DNA of 64,000 nt, taken from assembly GCA_037178625.1 (NCBI GenBank), contig CM074139.1, forward strand, positions 1,488,001 through 1,552,000, in the 5' to 3' direction. Origin of the DNA: Skeletonema tropicum (Eukaryota > Bacillariophyta > Thalassiosirophyceae > Thalassiosirales > Thalassiosiraceae). Shown here piece by piece: positions 30,519 to 40,229 of the stretch. The notes beneath the pieces were generated by a model. It had not been told where the DNA came from. It worked only from the letters and a program-made list of their open reading frames with translations, and did not search any database. A program made the translations under genes and the position numbers. The first letter of the stretch is position 1. Every line of letters starts with the position of its first letter.

Positions 30519-31772
30519 ATTTTATACGGTCAATTTTGTTCGTGGTTTGGTTATGCCGGTCCGTAATGGTCACATATTTAAGATATTGATTTGCGTGCGA
30601 GGAATGTCATACGCAAGCCACTCATTATTATTTATGCACTCTTCTAATTGCATGTGGTGTTCCGTAGCATGATAGTCGATGAGTGGCTGCGCGGAAAAGT
30701 CACGGATGGCGACATGTTCTTCCTGCCAGCAGAGAAGCTGACACGTTGAAGTTAGGAGAGGAACAAGTGACGTCATATATTTGAGAATATGTAAAACGCG
30801 ATCGATATAAAGTACTGTCAAACGCGATCGGTAACTCGGTTTTTGCATGATCGATGATCGTGCAGAAAAAGAGAAAAAGATGCCACCACAATGGCCTACA
30901 ATGGCACCCCTAGTATGGCCGCCTATCTCAGTCCATGAGTATATTTCATAAGGTATCGATGGCCCATCCCTTAAACGACATTATGGCGATTTTTTCGCAG
31001 CAGTGTGGCGTTTCGGCTGCTGTAGGGGTGGAGATAATATCATTGCAATCCACTTCATTGAGATTTGAAATGAAAACAACCACCTTCCCTGCACCCATCG
31101 AAGATGATAAACATCTATAGGCACTACCCCTCCGCTACCCATCGCCGATGGTAATATGAAGTGAGATTCTGGTTGCTCGGAATGACCATTAAAGCCCCCC
31201 CACACCTCCAAAATACCAAGGACACAAGATGTGCACAAAATTGCATAAATAATTTGACACTCTAACACAACAATAAGCCTGTAGACGGCGGATCGAGCGG
31301 CTCTAAAGACCGCAACTCATCAACATTATTATATATAAGAAGTGTCGGCTATTTATTGTCCATAATATTGCAATAGGCTGGATAAAAATAGCAACATCAT
31401 AGACAGAAATGACATTTATGTAGCATGTATTAGTCATTTATTTATGCGGTGTAGACAGTTGTAATAATAAAACCCTGCGGCTGAATAGTTGCAAAGGGTG
31501 TTGTCTGCGATATAGTTCACTGGATATTACTATTGGTAGGGTTTGTGCAACGTGGTGGCTATGAGAGTAGCGGCTATCATGTTAGATACTGACTGTCGAA
31601 CGAAAAAACATGCATGCATGCAGTTGCGCTCCAGGTTGCTCGGAGCTCGGACAGCGCGCTGCACTTTTTTGTTAGCTGCTATCAAAATCTTATGCATCTA
31701 CGATGCAATTTTGCTTGGAACGGCTCTAAGTAAGTAAGTGAGTATGTACTATAAAACGTTTCTGTTATAAGA
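30519..31772. other. Non-coding 5' portion of Helitron-like insertion B
   Basis: Upstream region of the 28282-30518 gene. It contains scattered short open frames, none with a recognisable product. The motif CCATCG.CGATGG-like repeats near 31095-31150 (ACCCATCGAAGATG and ACCCATCGCCGATGG) are the only local repeats noticed. Confidence 0.4.
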
Positions 31773-31935
31773 ATGTTATTAAACAAGCGTTGCAGAGCAA
31801 CTTTATAGACGGATACATTGCAAAAAAAAATCCAACACGAAATCCACAGAATAATTTTGACATCATGACACATTTATGTTACAAAAACAAGCATTGCAGA
31901 GCAAATTTATAGACGGGTACATTGCAAAAAAAAAA
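31773..31935. repeat. Two copies of a 57-59-bp subterminal repeat
   Basis: Units at 31773-31829 and 31877-31935 share GCAGAGCAA.TTTATAGACG and end in ATTGC followed by 9 or 10 A. They lie just inside the GGCCCCGAGGGCC subterminal repeat, near the 5' end of insertion B in its own orientation. Confidence 0.8.
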
Positions 31936-32028
31936 CAGGCCCCGAGGGCCCGCGCCGCACTACACACCACACACAACATGCAGTCACAAATCGCCGCGCG
32001 CACCATTTCATAGAGCCAAAGGATTGCA

Positions 32029-33338
32029 TGTCACATGTGTTTGCAAATTCAGCAGCCGATGACGAGGAAATTTACCCAGTCACCGTCAAGGAGATAGCAG
32101 ATGCCCAACGGGAAGATCCAAAGATGAAGCACATTTTCGAACGGCCTGGTGCCGACAGTCGTAATCAGAAGATGATCATAGACGACACTGTTGTCTTGGT
32201 TCGAAAGGACAGACCTTCGGCTCGTCCGAAGCTCATCATCCCTGAGAAGCTGCAATCTAAAGTTCTTATGTGGTATCACCACTATCTGCAACATCCTGGT
32301 ACTGACCGTATGGAAGGTACTATCGGCGCCGTCATGTATTGGCGTGGCATGAGTGCACAAATCCGTAGATTGTGTAAATATTGTCCCAGGTGTCAGAAAT
32401 CTAAGGCACGCAAGCGTAAGTACGGTCAACTTCCTCCTAAGGATGCGATCGTTGTTCCATGGCAGACGCTCCATTGCGATTTAATTGGTCCAACAACAAT
32501 TAAATCAAAAGATGGAACTGAAATGGATTTCATGTGTTTAACCATGATTGACGCTGCTACTGGATGGTTCGAAATAGTCGAACTCCCTAATAGGATGATC
32601 GAGAAGAAATGTCCTCGGACAGGAAAAACTGTCGAAGTAGAAATCATTGATAAAACTTCCGCTACAGTTTCCCACCTCTTGAATAAATGCTGGTTAAGTC
32701 GTTATCCGCGCCCGAAGTATTTGGTGTGTGATAATGGTTCTGAATTCGAACTGCATCTGAAGGATCTGTGTGAACAGTATCAGATTGGACGTAAGCCGAC
32801 TACCAGTAAGAATCCGCAAGCTAATGCGATTTTAGAACGAGTTCACGGAGTCTTTAACGACATGCTCCGCACCTCGGGCCTCGACGACGATGATACCGTC
32901 GATGGCCACCGAATTGACCAATTTATCACAAATGCTGCATGGGCAATTCGATCTACTTACCACACCGTGCTCAAGGCTACTCCTGGTGAAGCAATTTTTG
33001 GACGTGATATGTTATTTGACATTCCGTTCGTCGCTGACTGGAGTGAGATAGGTCGCCGCCGACAAGAGCTCGTGGACAGGAACAACGCCAGAGAAAACAA
33101 AAGGCGTCTCCCATACGACTATGTTCCAGGGAGTAAGTGCTTGATCATCAGTGAGATCAATGGTGAAAAGCAGCGCAAAGCTTTAGACAAGAATGAGGGA
33201 CCGTATGTGGTCACAAATGTCTTTACTAATGGTACTGTCCGTATTCAACGTGGTTCCGTCAATGAACGAATCAATATCCGACGACTTACCCCCTTCTTTG
33301 AGGCAGAAGAAGCCAACGATGCAAGTTATAATGAATAA
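32029..33338 (+). pseudogene. Ty3/gypsy pol, second part: integrase
   Basis: Open from the Helitron junction, 436 residues. The zinc-binding HHCC domain is YHHYLQHPGTD...LCKYCPRCQ. The catalytic core has the three acidic residues in LHCDLIGPT, LVCDNGSEF and NPQANAILERVHG. The C-terminal part has KCLIISEINGEKQRK and PYVVTNVFTNGTVRIQRG, a gypsy integrase tail. The apparent ATG at 32028-32030 spans the junction and is not the original start. The frame itself is intact, but it is separated from the rest of pol. Confidence 0.92.
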
Positions 33339-33629
33339 CTTGGGGGAGTGTACAGCTTTCATAAACTAGAAATTAGTAGAATTATTCCAACACATCAACA
33401 CTATTTCATACTAGACAACAGTTGATTTGATCAAAACCTATCATAAGCTTACACACACGTCAGCCTTGGCTTCTCGTGTCTTTTGTCGCAAACCAGTCTT
33501 ACAGTCTTACGCGTACACGTCACCGGTATTCAAGTAAATACCGTACGCACTCCTCTATGAGAGTAATTTTTCCCACAGGGTTTTTCTCTCACTGAGCCCA
33601 CTGTTTAATCCGAACAGCACGGGGGAGAG
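33339..33629. other. Gypsy 3' untranslated stretch with two polypurine-tract candidates
   Basis: TTGGGGGAG at 33341-33349 directly after the integrase stop is followed by TGTACAGC. A second purine tract, GGGGGAGAG at 33621-33629, is followed by TGTAATAG. Either could prime plus-strand synthesis at the edge of the 3' LTR. Confidence 0.4.
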
Positions 33630-33986
33630 TGTAATAGTCAAGTAGCATACTACCTTTAGGTACGTATGTATCTGTGACCATACGGATACGTGCTCGCTAA
33701 GCTATCGCTTATCGGGATCTCCATGCCTGACGCACGCCGCTCTGGATTCTGACTACATTGAAGCAGTCAGCTTAGAGAATCTTACTAACAGCCTACGTCT
33801 TGGAATTAGTACGATTTCTGTCCAATAGCATTCCGAGTCACTCGGCTTACACGAGCAACTCTACCGCTAGCAGCAGCTCTCTCCTTCGAAGAGCTCACAA
33901 CTACTCCAAATACGTAAATTAATACTGTATTCATCGTCGTTGTCATTACACATCTATTAGCCTGTGTCAATTGTAGATACATTACA
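33630..33986 (+). repeat. Candidate 3' LTR of the gypsy element
   Basis: Starts TGTAAT after a polypurine tract. Two matching inverted ends ATTACA occur at 33946-33951 and 33981-33986, giving a 322- or 357-bp LTR. No 5' LTR or flanking duplication is in the window to confirm it. The rest of 33987-34246 shows nothing recognisable. Confidence 0.35.
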
Positions 33987-34248
33987 AGCGCAAGAGCCCG
34001 GTTTAATAAAAAGTTAGAGAAATGTGAAATATGACCCAATAAGCCCCAGAGTATATAATTTATCATTTTTTTAGTAGTAGCTCATTTAGTACGGTACCAT
34101 AGGTAAAAGTATTGACGTTTTGGTCTACTTACACGGTCCGGCCACTCTCGTGTGGACGACGATTTGGGAACTCAAACTGTCCTCGTAGAAAAACCCAGGT
34201 ACTACTAATTCCTATTGTACAGCGCACATAGCCTCAACCGGAAAAGTA

Positions 34249-34744
34249 CTGTACGTTTGCTTTCAAATCCTACATAAAAGTTTGAAAACCACTTTTTGTA
34301 GCTTCCAGAAGGAATTTTTCGAAAATTCTTTTCGACATTACCTCTGTCGGAACTAGTAGAATGCACTGTCGAAGCCTAAAATTAATAATTTTGCACTCCT
34401 CTACTTCAAAAGTGGTTTTCAAAGCCTATTTTACCATACTCGAGAAAGATCAGTTTATTTTGTCTGTGTGACAATAACTGGCACTTTTATACTAATTCCA
34501 ACGTATCTAAGGTAAAACTAAGTCTTTTGCCCTGACTCACATCCGATAATGGCATCTAAAATGACACAACCATGGTGAAAATGGGCTTCCTACGACTAGC
34601 CATAACTCAGTAACTACTAGGATGTTGACCCTATTTCAAAGCGTCAATGTTATTTATATTGTCCGTAGAAGCTCATTGATACCTCACTTGTCCACTAACT
34701 CCCATTATTGAAGTCAAAGGTAGGATTTGAGGGCAAACGTACAG
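34249..34744. mobile_element. TA-flanked MITE, second copy
   Basis: 496 bp with terminal inverted repeats of about 27 bp beginning CTGTACGTTTGC, flanked by TA at 34247-34248 and 34745-34746. The ends and parts of the interior match the MITE at 11334-12996 once its nested hAT is removed. No coding capacity. Confidence 0.75.
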
Positions 34745-34747
34745 TAC

Positions 34748-34833
34748 GGACCCTGAGAGGAAAACCCCCGGGAATCCTAGACTCTCCATGCCTTCGGTGA
34801 TTGGGACACCCTGGGGGTTTTCCTCTCAGGTCC
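34748..34833. repeat. Foldback hairpin of about 22-bp arms
   Basis: GGACC(C)TGAGAGGAAAACC at 34748-34769 recurs inverted at 34812-34833, with one bulged base and a loop of about 42 bp. It directly abuts the MITE end. It may be part of a second small foldback element or a strong hairpin in the upstream region of the GAT gene. Confidence 0.7.
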
Positions 34834-34991
34834 ATACTTCGATAATAATAGCGTACAAATTTTCTAGCGATAGATATTCGGCCTCCTTTGTGGCAAAACA
34901 AAAATGTGAGGAGACCGGTCGGTGTGACACTACAGATTTTTTTCTACGTAGGAATCAGCTATCGATGCGAACCCCAAAAAAATCCAAAATG

Positions 34992-34999
34992 TATATAAG
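34992..34999 (+). promoter_or_regulatory. TATA box of the GAT-domain gene
   Basis: TATATAAG lies 92 bp upstream of the ATG at 35091. The sequence between it and the ATG is pyrimidine-rich (CTTCTTTATTCTTCACTCA), a plausible start region. Confidence 0.55.
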
Positions 35000-35090
35000 G
35001 CTGGCCGGACCGTGCTTTATATATTTTTCTTCGAAAAAGATCTTCGTTCTCATTTTCCTTCTTTATTCTTCACTCACAACTCAATCAACC

Positions 35091-35756
35091 ATGATGCAAT
35101 CCACCCACAGTTCGGGCAGCGGCGGCATCCAAAATGCCGCCACATCCAACCCCGACCAAAAGGTCCTCACCGACTTAAGCACCCTAACCGATCAAATCAA
35201 CCTCTGCCAATCCATGCTCGCCCAAGCCGGTTCCTCCATCGACGGAGATGAAGCGCTTCTCCAAGTTATCGGATTCTTGGAAGCATGTGTCCCTCGCATG
35301 GTGGAGCTTATTGAGGCAGCTGCACAGGGGGCATTGAAACCAGAGACATTTGAAGAGTGTTTGGTGGTGAATGATAAATTGGCGAATATTTTGAGTGATG
35401 TGGATAAGGATCCGAAGGATCGACAGCCGATTGTTCCGGCGGCGGCGTCGGCGGCTGCTGCTGGTAATTCCGAGGTGGATCATGTAGAAGAGGACTTGGA
35501 TAAACTGGCCATTGGTGGATCATCTGCACCACCAGTAGCGGCAGCAGGGGGTAAAACGACTGGATTAGATGATGTTGCAGAGGATCCATTTTCTGGGGGA
35601 GTAGATTTACTATCTCCTACGCCATTATCAGGTGATCCGTTTTCTACTACAAGTACCGCTGCCGCTGCATCTGCCGCGCCGACAACTAATGACGACGATG
35701 ACTTTGATGCTTTCTTCAGAGATAGAACATCTGCTGGTGGGGGGAAGCAAGATTAG
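35091..35756 (+). CDS. GAT-domain protein (TOM1/TOL-like endosomal adaptor, no VHS domain)
   Basis: 221 residues. The frame is open upstream to 34788, but the ATG at 35091 (MMQSTHSSGSGG) follows a TATA box and a pyrimidine-rich leader, so I chose it. Residues 25-105 form a three-helix GAT-like domain: KVLTDLSTLTDQINLCQSML, LLQVIGFLEACVPRMVELIE, ECLVVNDKLANIL. GAT domains of TOM1 and GGA proteins bind ubiquitin and sort endosomal cargo. No VHS domain is present upstream. The tail is Ala/Ser-rich with acidic DPF motifs (EDPFSGG, GDPFST) that could bind adaptor or clathrin proteins, and ends DDDDFDAFFRDR. Confidence 0.72.
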   Translation: MMQSTHSSGSGGIQNAATSNPDQKVLTDLSTLTDQINLCQSMLAQAGSSIDGDEALLQVIGFLEACVPRMVELIEAAAQGALKPETFEECLVVNDKLANILSDVDKDPKDRQPIVPAAASAAAAGNSEVDHVEEDLDKLAIGGSSAPPVAAAGGKTTGLDDVAEDPFSGGVDLLSPTPLSGDPFSTTSTAAAASAAPTTNDDDDFDAFFRDRTSAGGGKQD

Positions 35757-36078
35757 AGGAAGCGTGTTGGGACAGAAATGAGGGGAAACAACTGGAAACT
35801 TGAGAATTATTGTGGTACATCAGTAGTCTTGTCGGGTAAATAATGTAGTTCAGTGTATGTAAAAAGAATTTGTCCTACTGCATCGGAAACATTACCTTTG
35901 TTTCAAATGTGCTCGTCAAGATCTTCAGATGTCAACTGCTCGATCTATACACATGATTAGTTTCCCCATTCAGAACACGTCAGGACCGCAAGTTGTTCAG
36001 TAGGCATCTGAACCGTAACTGATCCTAAAAAAGTTGGAGAACCAGTCGTAATTTTGTGCTGCATATAACAACATCATG
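35757..36078. other. Convergent intergenic spacer
   Basis: 3' flanks of the GAT gene and the 36079-36903 gene. Nothing recognisable. Confidence 0.5.
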
Positions 36079-36903
36079 TCAACAATGTAACACAGTCCCT
36101 TCCAAACCCATCAACTCCAATTGCGTCTTAGCTCTCGTCACCTTACTCATCATCTTCTTCTCATGCCACTCTTTCCTACCCTCATCATCTCCAAAATCTT
36201 GACCCCATTGCACACCATCTATCGGCAGCAGCTTTGCCTGTGACGTATTAGCCGGCAAGATTTTCTGCAGTGTTGCAATAGTACACACCTCTTCAACGCC
36301 TGCTACCCCTTCATCGTTATGTAACCCCTCGGATACTTGTAGGAATCCTGTGAGAGCAAGTTTGGGTAGATTCCATACTGCTAATGTGTTCCATGGAGTA
36401 GTTCTACCAGTTAGTTCCACCTCGGTTCCATCTTCTCCACCATCTGCGGTGTTGTAATGTTGATGTCCCTGCAATACAGCACCGACAACCAATGTTGTTT
36501 CATCCATCTTATTCTGAAGAGCCTCCATTGCATCACTAGTCATTTTCACTTCTGCCGATACCAACAGTAAATATTGAGCATTTTGTCTGGCACTCCACGA
36601 TACGATTGCATTGAGCGCCGGGACGAATTTTCCCCATGGTGTTATTGGAAGAACATGTATTGTTGTAGTACCATTTTGCATTAATGTAGTATTGCTGCTG
36701 CAAATCTTTCTGACCTCATTTACCAAGCTGTATCCTTCGATTTTATCTTCGGCGTCAACTGCTACCACGGCATGATCTGCTTGGACTGTTGATGCGAGGT
36801 GGGCGAATGAGGTGAGTGTCTCGACAAGTTGAGACGTTGGAGGTGGATTGGAAGCATGGCCGAGATGAAGTCTTGTGGCGATGGCAAGAGTGTTGGTTGT
36901 CAT
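36079..36903 (-). CDS. Unknown protein, possibly glycosyltransferase-like
   Basis: 274 residues from the ATG at 36903 (MTTNTLAIATRLHLG). The frame continues upstream to a GTG at 36978, but those codons are the terminal repeat of the transposon at 36951-37585, so the extension is not genuine. A predicted alpha/beta pattern is visible: HAVVAVDAED, TTIHVLPITPWGKFVPALNA, AQYLLLVSAEVKM, TTLVVGAVLQGHQ. The spacing resembles GT-A nucleotide-sugar transferases, but no DxD metal motif is clear, so the family is uncertain. Confidence 0.6.
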   Translation of the reverse strand: MTTNTLAIATRLHLGHASNPPPTSQLVETLTSFAHLASTVQADHAVVAVDAEDKIEGYSLVNEVRKICSSNTTLMQNGTTTIHVLPITPWGKFVPALNAIVSWSARQNAQYLLLVSAEVKMTSDAMEALQNKMDETTLVVGAVLQGHQHYNTADGGEDGTEVELTGRTTPWNTLAVWNLPKLALTGFLQVSEGLHNDEGVAGVEEVCTIATLQKILPANTSQAKLLPIDGVQWGQDFGDDEGRKEWHEKKMMSKVTRAKTQLELMGLEGTVLHC

Positions 36904-36950
36904 GTTGTCATTCAGACGAAATAGCTCAAAATGAAAGTTATGCTGTAGTA

Positions 36951-37585
36951 CAGTCGTCGTACGGTTATTTTGACACACGCTTATTTTGACATTACAGTTA
37001 TTTTGACACAGCAGCAGAGAACACTACCTTCTCTTATCGCTGGCTTCCCCGCTTCTCCCGAGGAGGGAGAAGAGGCAGCTCAGCCACACAAACCACCATG
37101 ACCATGACCATGACATATCAAAGATTCGTCCGAGACACCATTGCTGCTTGCAGAGGCAGCATTAGACGCAATCAAGAAACTCCGTGAGAATGAGAATGCG
37201 GGTTCAGAGGAGGACGACGAGAATGACGACGAGGATGATGATGCAGATGCACGGTACAATATCTTCTTCAATTCATTTGGTCATCTACGCTCTCGTAACG
37301 TCGAATTGATTATGGTCTTAAACAGCAAATCTGATGAATTGGTGAAAGATTTATCGTTGACTCTGGAACAACTGAAATTGACGTGGGAGCATGAAGACTT
37401 CTAAATATGTAAGCAACCTTGCTTTGTCTCCTCCTTTGTCTGAAACCTATGTACATACCTATGTACTGGTATTTAAGCTTATGTACCGATGCCTGTTTAC
37501 TTGCTACACGGATGTTTTGACAAGTACGGTTATTTTGACACGCTGAGCCAGAACACAGTGTGTCAAAATAACTGTACGACGACTG
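36951..37585. mobile_element. TA-flanked DNA transposon, 635 bp, non-autonomous
   Basis: Terminal inverted repeats of 28 bp with one mismatch begin CAGTCGTCGTAC and continue into GTTATTTTGACACAC. TA flanks both sides (36949-36950, 37586-37587), pointing to the Tc1/mariner/pogo group. The motif GTTATTTTGACAC recurs three or more times near the ends. An acidic 87-codon open frame (37141-37404, EEDDENDDEDDD) lacks an ATG and is not called. The left end is 47 bp upstream of the 36079-36903 gene start. Confidence 0.82.
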
Positions 37586-37762
37586 TACTGTAACCGATGA
37601 CTCCGTCCACCAAGTACAAAATCATCTTACTCAGCTTCACTCTTACAGCAAAGGCAAAGGAATGACGACGGTGATGTTTGTGATGTGATGTTTCTTTGTT
37701 TTTTGTTTTCTGTGGTCTTGCAAGCAAAAGCTATGATTGACGCATTTTATGGTACTTGACGG

Positions 37763-38362
37763 CAGGGTTGTGTACCCACCGTGGTACCCAGCCTGAAGTA
37801 CCCGAAAAATGGGTAGGTACCGGGTGTGGGTATACCCAAAAAGTACCTACCCGGCGGGTTTTTGGAATGGGTAGATACCCATACCCACCTACCCGAGAAG
37901 GTGCTCTTTTGGACACTGGATGGGTACGTTGAAAAGGGATCAAACGGACGCAAAAGGTGCTGGAGGAGGTAACAGGAGTAGTGAAAATGTGTATTGCAAG
38001 TAAACTCGATGCAGTTTCACTTGAACTGCATACAAAATGAATGCATATTACATTCTCCTCCACAGACCAGAATCTACAGCCGAGAGAAATAAGACGATGA
38101 GGACTCAATTTTTGCACATGATGATGATCAAACCAGGTGCATGTACTAGAGAAACCCTCGACGAAGGCGTTTGGTGCACGTAGAGCTGGAATTGACAGTG
38201 CTACACTGAAGATCTGTGTAGGTACCCACACCTACCCAAAACCCAGCAAAATAGAGGTGGGTATGGGTAGATACCCACACCCACCTACATATTGGGGTGA
38301 ACATTTTGGATACTACCCATACCTACCTACCCAGGGGTATTTCACGTGGGTACACAACCCTG
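37763..38362. mobile_element. hAT-type MITE, 600 bp
   Basis: Terminal inverted repeat CAGGGTTGTGTACCCAC (17 bp), fitting the hAT YARNG start, flanked by an exact 8-bp duplication CTTGACGG (37755-37762, 38363-38370). Both sides are packed with GGGTAGGTACC/GTGGGTA motifs in both orientations, so the ends can fold extensively. There is no transposase. It lies 82 bp upstream of the first sphingosine-kinase-like gene. Confidence 0.88.
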
Positions 38363-38444
38363 CTTGACGGTATCTTAGCCCACGGACGGCCCACTTGAGT
38401 ATGTACCTACGTCTATCGCTCTCGTCACTTTCGCAGTCTTGACC

Positions 38445-40154
38445 ATGGCGACCAATCCAATGACATGGCCAGCAGCCGCAGCATCTCGCATACGGATAAA
38501 ATTCAGCAACGATGTCTACTGCCGTCTATTCTATAACAGTTCCACTGGATCCATCAATCTCGTTCCCCTGACTGCCGATGATTTATCGGCAATCACCACC
38601 ACACCTCATGCGGAGATTTACGACCACTCACAAACCTCCAATCCGGAGGAAGATCCTCTGTATCAATCATATCTATCACAAAGCAAGGATGACACCAAAC
38701 ATATTGTAGATTCATTCCATCCAAATGATGTAATCGGAGCCAACCTCTCATTAGAATACAACTTCCACAATCCAAATACATTTCATGGGATGGAAAGTTA
38801 TGCATCTGCTAAAATTAACATCTACTGCTATCCCAAAAGCAATAATCGAAGAAAGAAGCGACGTGAAGCAAATCACAAGAGTTATACCGTAGACTCGACT
38901 TGCTGTGAAGATTTTAGTGATGTTCGTGCACTTGTTCACTCTATACGAACCTTGTCTGGATTGCAAAATTATAATCATCAGTCTAATGCTACCGACAACT
39001 ACTATAATGCACCTCCGCAACGATTCTTGGTCATTCTTAATCCATACAGTGGGGGCAATGGTCCCAAATCAAAATCAGGTGCATTACATGTGTATGAAAT
39101 GATGGTGAAGCCAATGTTGGAACAGGCGGGCGTGGAACATGATTCGTTGGCTACCACTCATGGAGGTCATGCCAAGGAACGGATGGGGTCGAAAAGACAG
39201 TCCAACAACTCAGATAACGCCGCTTCGAATGGCAATGGAAAGAAAGGAGGAAGCAATGACTGCGATGAATCCGAGTGGAGAGACATTGCAGAATATGATG
39301 CCATTATTGCCATGGGAGGAGATGGCATCCTATTCGAGATTTTTCAGGGCCTACATGCCCGAGAGGACGAAGAGGAATTACTCTCCAAACTGAAATTTGG
39401 CATTGTTCCATGTGGGACATGCAATGGTCTTGCCAAGAGTATTTTGCATTGGAGTGACAAGAATGCCGATTGTACACCTATGGAATCAGTCTTTCAAATA
39501 TGCAAGGGACATACGTCTCGATTGGATCTTGCATCGTATCAACTGGCCAAGACGAAGAAGACGTATACGTCATTTTTATCGTTCTCATGGGGTCTTATAG
39601 CGGATTGCGATTTAGAATCGGAATGTTTGCGTTGGTTAGGTGCCATACGGACTGATGTTTGGGCTGTGTATAGGGGCATTTTGTTTCCGAAGAAGTATCG
39701 AGCTCGATTTTCCTATCTTCCCTGCAGCAAAACAAATAACAATGGCAGTGTTTCATCAGCCACAGTTGAGTTGCCGAAAGTGCAGGAAGCGCTTCCAAAG
39801 GATTGGGTTACCATTAAAGACGACTTTAGCGTGTTTTGGGTATGCAATACGACACACGCTTCCTACAACGTGTTTACATGTCCCATGTCCAAACTAAACG
39901 ATGGAGTATTCTACGTTTTGATTGTGCGTTCGTCCGTATCAAGATTGCGTCTATTACAAATGCTGCTCAAGTTGGAGACTGGTGGACATATTGACTGCAC
40001 GGGTTTAGAAGTTGTCAGTTGTTTGGCCTATCGGTTGGAACCTCTTTCGGACAATACGTACAATGATTTGGATGGTGAGTTGATTGAAGGTGGGACGATA
40101 CAGGCGAGTTTATTCAGTACTGCCAATTTTTTTTCTGGAAAGCTTGATACATAA
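38445..40154 (+). CDS. Sphingosine-kinase-like lipid kinase, copy 1
   Basis: 569 residues from the ATG at 38445; the frame opens with a TTG two codons earlier. The diacylglycerol-kinase catalytic fold begins near residue 190: FLVILNPYSGGNG (phosphate-binding loop), then YDAIIAMGGDGILFEIFQGL with the catalytic Asp of GGDG, then IVPCGTCNGLAKS. The motif SFSWGLIADCDLESE followed by RWLGAIR is characteristic of sphingosine kinases, and a C-terminal DLDGE matches the family's last conserved motif. The N-terminal 185 residues are not recognised. Likely role: phosphorylating sphingoid bases. GTCNGLA has Cys where most relatives have Gly. A GKKGGSNDCDES linker inserts before the catalytic Asp. It faces the MATE gene tail to tail, 75 bp apart. 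Confidence 0.9.
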   Translation: MATNPMTWPAAAASRIRIKFSNDVYCRLFYNSSTGSINLVPLTADDLSAITTTPHAEIYDHSQTSNPEEDPLYQSYLSQSKDDTKHIVDSFHPNDVIGANLSLEYNFHNPNTFHGMESYASAKINIYCYPKSNNRRKKRREANHKSYTVDSTCCEDFSDVRALVHSIRTLSGLQNYNHQSNATDNYYNAPPQRFLVILNPYSGGNGPKSKSGALHVYEMMVKPMLEQAGVEHDSLATTHGGHAKERMGSKRQSNNSDNAASNGNGKKGGSNDCDESEWRDIAEYDAIIAMGGDGILFEIFQGLHAREDEEELLSKLKFGIVPCGTCNGLAKSILHWSDKNADCTPMESVFQICKGHTSRLDLASYQLAKTKKTYTSFLSFSWGLIADCDLESECLRWLGAIRTDVWAVYRGILFPKKYRARFSYLPCSKTNNNGSVSSATVELPKVQEALPKDWVTIKDDFSVFWVCNTTHASYNVFTCPMSKLNDGVFYVLIVRSSVSRLRLLQMLLKLETGGHIDCTGLEVVSCLAYRLEPLSDNTYNDLDGELIEGGTIQASLFSTANFFSGKLDT

Positions 40155-40229
40155 AGTAGAATAGGCAGACGAATAGATCTGAGGTATGTTCATCGGCTTC
40201 AATTAGCTAGCTATTCATTCCATATAGGT

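Larger units (their letters stand above)
27842..32028 (-). mobile_element. Helitron-like insertion B carrying a spliced gene, inside gypsy pol
   Basis: 4,187 bp. The left junction follows GAAGATGTGA and the right junction precedes TGTCACATG; joining these flanks gives an uninterrupted pol frame, so both boundaries are firm to within one base and there is no target duplication. The insertion point is A^T, the Helitron preference. The 13-bp sequence GGCCCTCGGGGCC at 27844-27856 recurs inverted at 31938-31950, a subterminal inverted repeat such as is known in Helentron-type elements. The canonical TC...CTRR ends are absent. No Rep or helicase is encoded, so it is non-autonomous; copy A may represent the autonomous partner. 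Confidence 0.78.
25620..33338 (+). mobile_element. Ty3/gypsy retrotransposon remnant, interrupted
   Basis: Contains the pol order protease, reverse transcriptase, RNase H (25696-27841), then integrase (32029-33338), the Ty3/gypsy order. Gag and the 5' LTR are missing on the left, where Helitron copy A ends. A 4,187-bp Helitron-like element (27842-32028) splits pol; deleting it joins the two halves in frame with no lost codons. An in-frame TGA in reverse transcriptase shows the element is dead. Confidence 0.88.

Noticed and set aside
36904..36978. 25-residue N-terminal extension of the 36079-36903 gene
   Set aside because: Starts with GTG and part of it is encoded by the terminal repeat of the adjacent transposon.
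37141..37404. 87-codon acidic open frame
   Set aside because: No ATG start, and it lies inside the 36951-37585 transposon between its terminal repeats.
37731..38231. 166-codon open frame with many Pro/Gly/Tyr
   Set aside because: It is the translation of the GGGTAGGTACCC-type repeats of the hAT MITE.
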